From Chloroflexota bacterium (GTDB taxonomy: Bacteria > Chloroflexota > Dehalococcoidia > UBA2979): 38,917 nt of DNA. Each line of letters starts with the position of its first letter. The first letter of the stretch is position 1. The position numbers and the translations under genes are program-made. Shown in pieces: positions 34,852-38,917 of this stretch. The stretch covers positions 1 to 38,917 of the forward strand of contig VXMT01000126.1 in assembly GCA_009840965.1 (NCBI GenBank), written 5' to 3'. The notes under the pieces are model-generated. The model was not told the DNA's origin. It was given only the letters and a program-made list of their open reading frames with translations, and made no database searches.

Positions 34852-35805
34852 ATGACCACGGCGTACGTCGCGAGGCGCCTGCTCTCCGCCCTACCGTCCG
34901 TTGTCATCGTCTCGATGATCATCTTCTCGCTCGTGCGCCTGCTCCCGGGCGACGTGGTCATGGCCCGCGTGGCCGACGGGGGCTTCTACACCCAGGAAGA
35001 CCTCGATCTGATCCGGGCCGATCTCGGGCTCGACCGGAACTTCTTCGCGCAGTACGTGACCTGGGCCGGTGGTCTGCTGCGGGGCGACATGGGCACCTCG
35101 CTCTGGTCGACCAACGAAGTCACTTCGATGATCAGGCACAGCATGCTGCTCTCGATCAAGCTCACGCTGCTGTCGATGCTGGTGGCGCTCGCCATCGCGA
35201 TTCCCCTGGGCGTGCTGTCCGCGGTCAAGCAGGACTCATTCGTTGACTACCTGGCGCGCCTCTTCTCCATCCTCGGGCTTTCCATTCCCGATTTCTGGCT
35301 GGCGACGATGGTGCTGCTGGGCTTCTCCAAGTACGTGGGCTGGCTCCCGCAGTTCGGCTGGTTCGCCCCGTGGGACGACCCGTGGAGGAACGTGCAGGCC
35401 CTGATCTTCCCGGCGCTGATCATCGGCTACCGCTTCTCCGCGGTGACCGCGCGGATGACGAGGTCGGCGCTGCTCGAGGTGCTCCGGGAGGACTACGTGC
35501 GGACGGCGCGCGCCAAGGGATTGCGTGAGGGCGCGGTCATCTGGCGGCACGCGCTGCGGAACGCCCTGATCCCGGTGATCACGATCGTCGGGACCCAGGT
35601 CGGCTTCCTGTTCGGCGGCCTCGTCGTCATCGAGTTCGTGTTCGGGCTTCCGGGGATGGGGCAGCTCACGTACGACGCGGTCGTCCGCCGCGACTATCCG
35701 GTGGTCCAGGGCACGGTGATGGTCATGGCGCTCGTCTTCATCCTGGCGAACCTCGCCGTCGACCTCTCGTACTCGCTGCTGGACCCGCGGATCCGCTATG
35801 CCTAG
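34852..35805 (+). CDS. ABC transporter permease, DppB-type
   Basis: 317 aa; 'MTTAYVARRLLSALPSVVIVSMIIFSLVRLLPGD'; EAA motif 'YVRTARAKGLREGAVIWRHALRNALIPVITIVG'. Confidence 0.94.
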   Translation: MTTAYVARRLLSALPSVVIVSMIIFSLVRLLPGDVVMARVADGGFYTQEDLDLIRADLGLDRNFFAQYVTWAGGLLRGDMGTSLWSTNEVTSMIRHSMLLSIKLTLLSMLVALAIAIPLGVLSAVKQDSFVDYLARLFSILGLSIPDFWLATMVLLGFSKYVGWLPQFGWFAPWDDPWRNVQALIFPALIIGYRFSAVTARMTRSALLEVLREDYVRTARAKGLREGAVIWRHALRNALIPVITIVGTQVGFLFGGLVVIEFVFGLPGMGQLTYDAVVRRDYPVVQGTVMVMALVFILANLAVDLSYSLLDPRIRYA

Positions 35806-36751
35806 CTCCGGCCCGGGCGACGATCGGCGGCAGGCCGGGGCGGCAGCGGCCGAGCAAGCCTTCGCGGGCGGTGGGGCGCTGGCGCTCGAGCTCGGGGCGC
35901 GGAGATCGCTGCATCCCGCCGTCGCCGCCTCCATCCGGGTGGCGAAGGTGCCCGTGGCCTTCGTCTCGCTCGTCGTGATTCTCGGGCTGATCGTGATCGC
36001 GGTCGGCGCTCCGTGGTTTGCTCCCTACGACCAGTTCGAGACGACCCGCAACACGTTCCAGGCGCCCAGCCTCGACCACCTCGCCGGGACGGACGAGGTC
36101 GGCCGCGATCAGCTCGCGCGACTGATCTACGGCGCGCGGGTATCGCTGTACGTGGGGATCATCGCGGTGGCGGTCGGCGTTGGGGCGGGGTCCATCGTGG
36201 GGCTCGTCAGCGGCTTCGTCGGCGGCGTCTTCGACCTCGTGGTGCAGCGGGTCGTCGACGCCCTGCTCGCCTTCCCCGGCATCGTGCTTGCCATGGCCCT
36301 TGTCTCGGTGTTCGGCACAAACACCACGAACGCCCTGCTGGCGATCGCGATCGTGATCGCACCCGCCACCTCGCGCGTGATCCGCAGCTCGACCCTCTCC
36401 GAGAAGGAGCGCGTCTACGTCGAGGCGGCCGCGGCCGTCGGAGCCAGTCCGCTGCGCGTGATGCTGCGGCACGTGGTTCCAAATATCTTCGCGCCGGTCC
36501 TGATCCTCGCGACCACCTTCCTGGGAGCGGCCATCCTGATCGAGGCGGGGCTGAGCTTCCTCGGGCTGGCGACGCAGCCGCCGAGTCCGTCGTGGGGCCT
36601 CATGCTCGCGACGTCCGGACGCCAGTACATGGAGTTCGCGCCGTGGCTGGCCGTCGTCCCCGGCGCGGCGATCAGCGTCACCGTGCTCTGCTTCAACCTG
36701 CTGGGCGACGTCGTACGGGACGTGCTCGATCCGAGGTTGCGCTCCTCGTGA
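35798..36751 (+). CDS. ABC transporter permease, DppC-type
   Basis: 317 aa; 'LAGTDEVGRDQLARLIYGARVSLYVGIIAVAVGVGAGSIVGLVSGF'; 'EAAAAVGASPLRVMLRHVVPNIFAPVLIL'. Confidence 0.94.
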   Translation: MPSSGPGDDRRQAGAAAAEQAFAGGGALALELGARRSLHPAVAASIRVAKVPVAFVSLVVILGLIVIAVGAPWFAPYDQFETTRNTFQAPSLDHLAGTDEVGRDQLARLIYGARVSLYVGIIAVAVGVGAGSIVGLVSGFVGGVFDLVVQRVVDALLAFPGIVLAMALVSVFGTNTTNALLAIAIVIAPATSRVIRSSTLSEKERVYVEAAAAVGASPLRVMLRHVVPNIFAPVLILATTFLGAAILIEAGLSFLGLATQPPSPSWGLMLATSGRQYMEFAPWLAVVPGAAISVTVLCFNLLGDVVRDVLDPRLRSS

Positions 36752-36800
36752 GCGAGCGGCCCGGACGGCGCGGCGCAGGTCGAACGACGCGCGCGAGTGG

Positions 36801-36834
36801 TGCGCTGCCCCCGGCCGGGGCCGCGGGCAGCGCA
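36801..36834 (+). terminator. Intercistronic hairpin between DppC and CaiB genes
   Basis: TGCGCTGCCC - 14-nt GC-rich loop - GGGCAGCGCA, 10-bp perfect stem just before the CaiB RBS region. Confidence 0.55.
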
Positions 36835-36848
36835 GAAAGGGAACCCCG

Positions 36849-38030
36849 ATGACGATCGATTCGCCGCTCCGCGGTATCCGCGTGATCGAACTCAGCAGCA
36901 TGATCGCCGGTCCAATCGTGGGGCGCCTGTTCGGCGAGCTCGGAGCCGACGTCGTCCACGTCGAGCCGCCGTACGGCGACGATGGCCGCAATTCAACTAC
37001 CGAGTTCCTCGGCAGCGAAGGCGTGTTCCACTCGATGCACAACCGCAGCAAGCGCGGGCTCGTCGTCGACATCAAGCAGCCGGACGGCCGCGACGTGATC
37101 CGCCGTCTGGCCCGCGAGGCCGACGTCCTGATCGAGAACATGACGGTGGGGACCCTCGATGACCTCGGACTTGGCTACGAGGCGCTTCGCGCCGAGAACC
37201 CGCGGCTCGTCTACGTCTCGATCAGCGCCTGGGGCAGGGAGGGCCCGCTTGCACTGCTCCCCGGGTACGACATCCTGATCCAGGGCTTCACCGGAGCCGT
37301 GCAGTCGCCGGCTCCGGACCTGCCGCCGGTGCTCAGCCCGTCGCTCGTCGGCGACCCCGTCGCCCCCCTGATCGCGGCGTTCGCCACCCTCGTGGCCCTC
37401 CGCGACCGGGATGCGACGGGGGAGGGGACGCACGTCACCACCTCGCTGCTGCAGGCCGCCCTCCACATGCGGGCCACGGACGGCATGATCGCCGAAGGGG
37501 ATCCCGGGGTGGGCGACTGGGGGAGCAGCGGAGTCGGGGGTCTCGCCGTGCTCGAGACCGCGGACGGCCTGTTCGTGGTCCTCTGCGCGTGGACGGACGA
37601 GCACTACCGGCGACTCTGCGAGCTCGCGGACTTCGAGCACGGCCTTGCGGAGCAGTTCGAAACGCGCCTCGGCCGGATGGAGCACGCCGAGGCGTTGAAC
37701 GAGGTCTTCGCCCACTGGGTCGGCACCATGGATCGAGGCGACCTTGTGGCCCTGCTGCGACGAGAGGGCATCCCGATCGCCCCGGTCAACACGGACCCCC
37801 GAGAGCTGCTGCGGGACGCCGGCCTCCGCGACGCCGGAATGGTGGTACCGATCGATCATCCGACCAGGGGCCGGTTCTGGCAGTTCGGGGTGCCGTTCGA
37901 GCTGGACGGTCGGCGCGGCGACGTCTGGCCCGCGCCGCTCCTCGGCGAGCACAGCGACGACGTGCTCCGGGAATACGGCTTCGGCGACCAGGAGATCGCG
38001 GACCTGCGACAGTCCGGGTCGGTCGCATAG
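36849..38030 (+). CDS. CaiB/BaiF family CoA-transferase
   Basis: 393 aa; 'GIRVIELSSMIAGPIVGRLFGELGADVVHVEPPYGDDGR', 'LVGDPVAPLIAAFATLVALRDRDATGEGTHVTTSLLQ'. Confidence 0.93.
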   Translation: MTIDSPLRGIRVIELSSMIAGPIVGRLFGELGADVVHVEPPYGDDGRNSTTEFLGSEGVFHSMHNRSKRGLVVDIKQPDGRDVIRRLAREADVLIENMTVGTLDDLGLGYEALRAENPRLVYVSISAWGREGPLALLPGYDILIQGFTGAVQSPAPDLPPVLSPSLVGDPVAPLIAAFATLVALRDRDATGEGTHVTTSLLQAALHMRATDGMIAEGDPGVGDWGSSGVGGLAVLETADGLFVVLCAWTDEHYRRLCELADFEHGLAEQFETRLGRMEHAEALNEVFAHWVGTMDRGDLVALLRREGIPIAPVNTDPRELLRDAGLRDAGMVVPIDHPTRGRFWQFGVPFELDGRRGDVWPAPLLGEHSDDVLREYGFGDQEIADLRQSGSVA

Positions 38031-38136
38031 GAGTCGCCACCCGGAGCGCTACCCGCGCAACCGTCCCGCGACCTGCGAAACGCCACCTCGGTCCGCCGGA
38101 GGACGTTCCCCGAGACGACAACGCCGGGAGGTGGAA

Positions 38137-38248
38137 GTCAGGACCAGGCCACGAACATCGGCGTCACTGTTCGGGAACGACAACATCGAGCGCGTGCCGG
38201 TGGTGGTGACGGTGGCGCTCGCGAGGCGCAGCAAGCGCGACTGAGCAA
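38137..38248 (+). repeat. Dispersed intergenic repeat copy C (longest)
   Basis: GTCAGGACCAGGCCACGAACATCGGCGTCACTGTTCGGGAACGACAACATCGAGCGCGTGCCGGTGGTGGTGACGGTGGCGCTCGCGAGGCGCAGCAAGCGCGACTGAGCAA; matches B over its 5' part and A at both ends. Confidence 0.88.
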
Positions 38249-38303
38249 GTGGCCGGAGATTCGATGCCGCATGGTGGGCCTGGACGTACTGTACTGCGGC
38301 CGC

Positions 38304-38917
38304 TTACGCCTCCTCGCCGCCCGGTGCGTCGTCCGGCGGCGCCTGCAGGTGCCAGTCCGTCACCTGCTGCCAGGCGCGGCCCATGCGCACGAGCAGCGCT
38401 TCGGCGAGTGGCGCACCGACGATCTGCGCGGACAGCGGCAGTCCGAGCTCGGAGGAGAACCCCGATGGCAGTGCGAGCGCGGGATACCCGAGCAGGTTGA
38501 ACGGCCCCGCGTAGCTCGGCATCGTCAGCCGCCGGTTCAGGTCGGGCGGCTTGTGTGCGGGCGCCGGCTCGTGGGTCATCGGCACGACGAGCACGTCGAC
38601 GTCCGCCATGGCGCGCGCGGCCTGCTTCGCGTACCAGCTGCGAAAGCGCTGGGCCTGGATGTAGTCGGCGGCCGAGTAGAGCGCGGCGCGGCCGATCATG
38701 TTCCGAGCGCCCTTGCCGTACTCGGTCCAGCGGTCGCTCCCCATGTCCATGCGGTGGTAGGCGAAGGCCTCGCTGACCATCGTGAGGGTGTTCGCCTCCT
38801 TCGCGATGTCCGAGTGCGGCAGCTTCACCTCGACGACCTCCGCGCCGAGGCCGGCGAGCGTCTCGATCACCGCCTCGGTCGCCGACCGCACCTCCGCGTC
38901 AAGCTCCTCGTGGTCGA
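38304..38917 (-). CDS. Amidase family protein, C-terminal part (N-terminus beyond window)
   Basis: Reading frame open to the window end; 'MTHEPAPAHKPPDLNRRLTMPSYAGPFNLLGYPALALPSGFSSELGLPLSAQIVGAPLAEALLVRMGRAWQ' is typical of amidase-signature C-termini. Confidence 0.85.
   Translation of the reverse strand, partial: DHEELDAEVRSATEAVIETLAGLGAEVVEVKLPHSDIAKEANTLTMVSEAFAYHRMDMGSDRWTEYGKGARNMIGRAALYSAADYIQAQRFRSWYAKQAARAMADVDVLVVPMTHEPAPAHKPPDLNRRLTMPSYAGPFNLLGYPALALPSGFSSELGLPLSAQIVGAPLAEALLVRMGRAWQQVTDWHLQAPPDDAPGGEEA

Noticed and set aside
35738-37141. 467-aa minus-strand ORF
   Set aside because: Antisense to DppC permease and CaiB; His/Arg/Asp-rich shadow translation.
38284-38298. gtactgtact element near the amidase 3' end
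   Set aside because: TAC-T-GTA has the wrong spacing relative to the TAC-N3-GTA operator and is not at a promoter.
1-38917. CRISPR arrays, tRNA/rRNA genes, transposases, phage genes
   Set aside because: No regularly spaced repeats, tRNA-like sequences or mobile-element proteins recognised on either strand by reading.

Overview
High-GC bacterial window of 38.9 kb. By gene style it is plausibly Chloroflexota/Dehalococcoidia-like (Tat lipoprotein solute-binding proteins with 'CGDDDDD' and Ala/Thr/Pro linkers, expanded LLM flavin oxidoreductases and CaiB/BaiF CoA-transferases), but this is inference. Left edge: a truncated S8 subtilisin-like protease preceded by a separate lipoprotein ORF that resembles a detached S8 prodomain. 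The rest is a dense catabolic island. It has two family-5 SBP + DppB/DppC uptake modules with no ATPase genes, five CaiB/BaiF CoA-transferases, five LLM-class oxidoreductases, two thiolase-fold proteins without an evident nucleophilic Cys (each next to a DUF35 Zn-ribbon/OB protein), two MaoC-type hydratases, two enoyl-CoA hydratases, an acyl-CoA dehydrogenase pair, an SDR, a 3-HIBDH-like enzyme, an epimerase, an acetoacetate-decarboxylase-fold protein, a TetR regulator and a truncated amidase. Main non-obvious signals: (1) a recurrent 15-bp palindrome GCTTAC-N3-GTAAGC, nine copies in intergenic promoter regions between 17.9 and 32.8 kb, suggesting one TetR-type regulon; (2) a dispersed ~75-112 bp intergenic repeat in three same-orientation copies (3.8, 14.2 and 38.1 kb) that brackets the catabolic modules; (3) an igr-like (ChsE/ChsH/Ltp2-type) retro-aldol side-chain cleavage gene set; (4) a 1-nt frameshift in one SBP; (5) strong intercistronic hairpins inside the second transporter operon. 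No tRNA, rRNA, CRISPR array or transposase was recognised.
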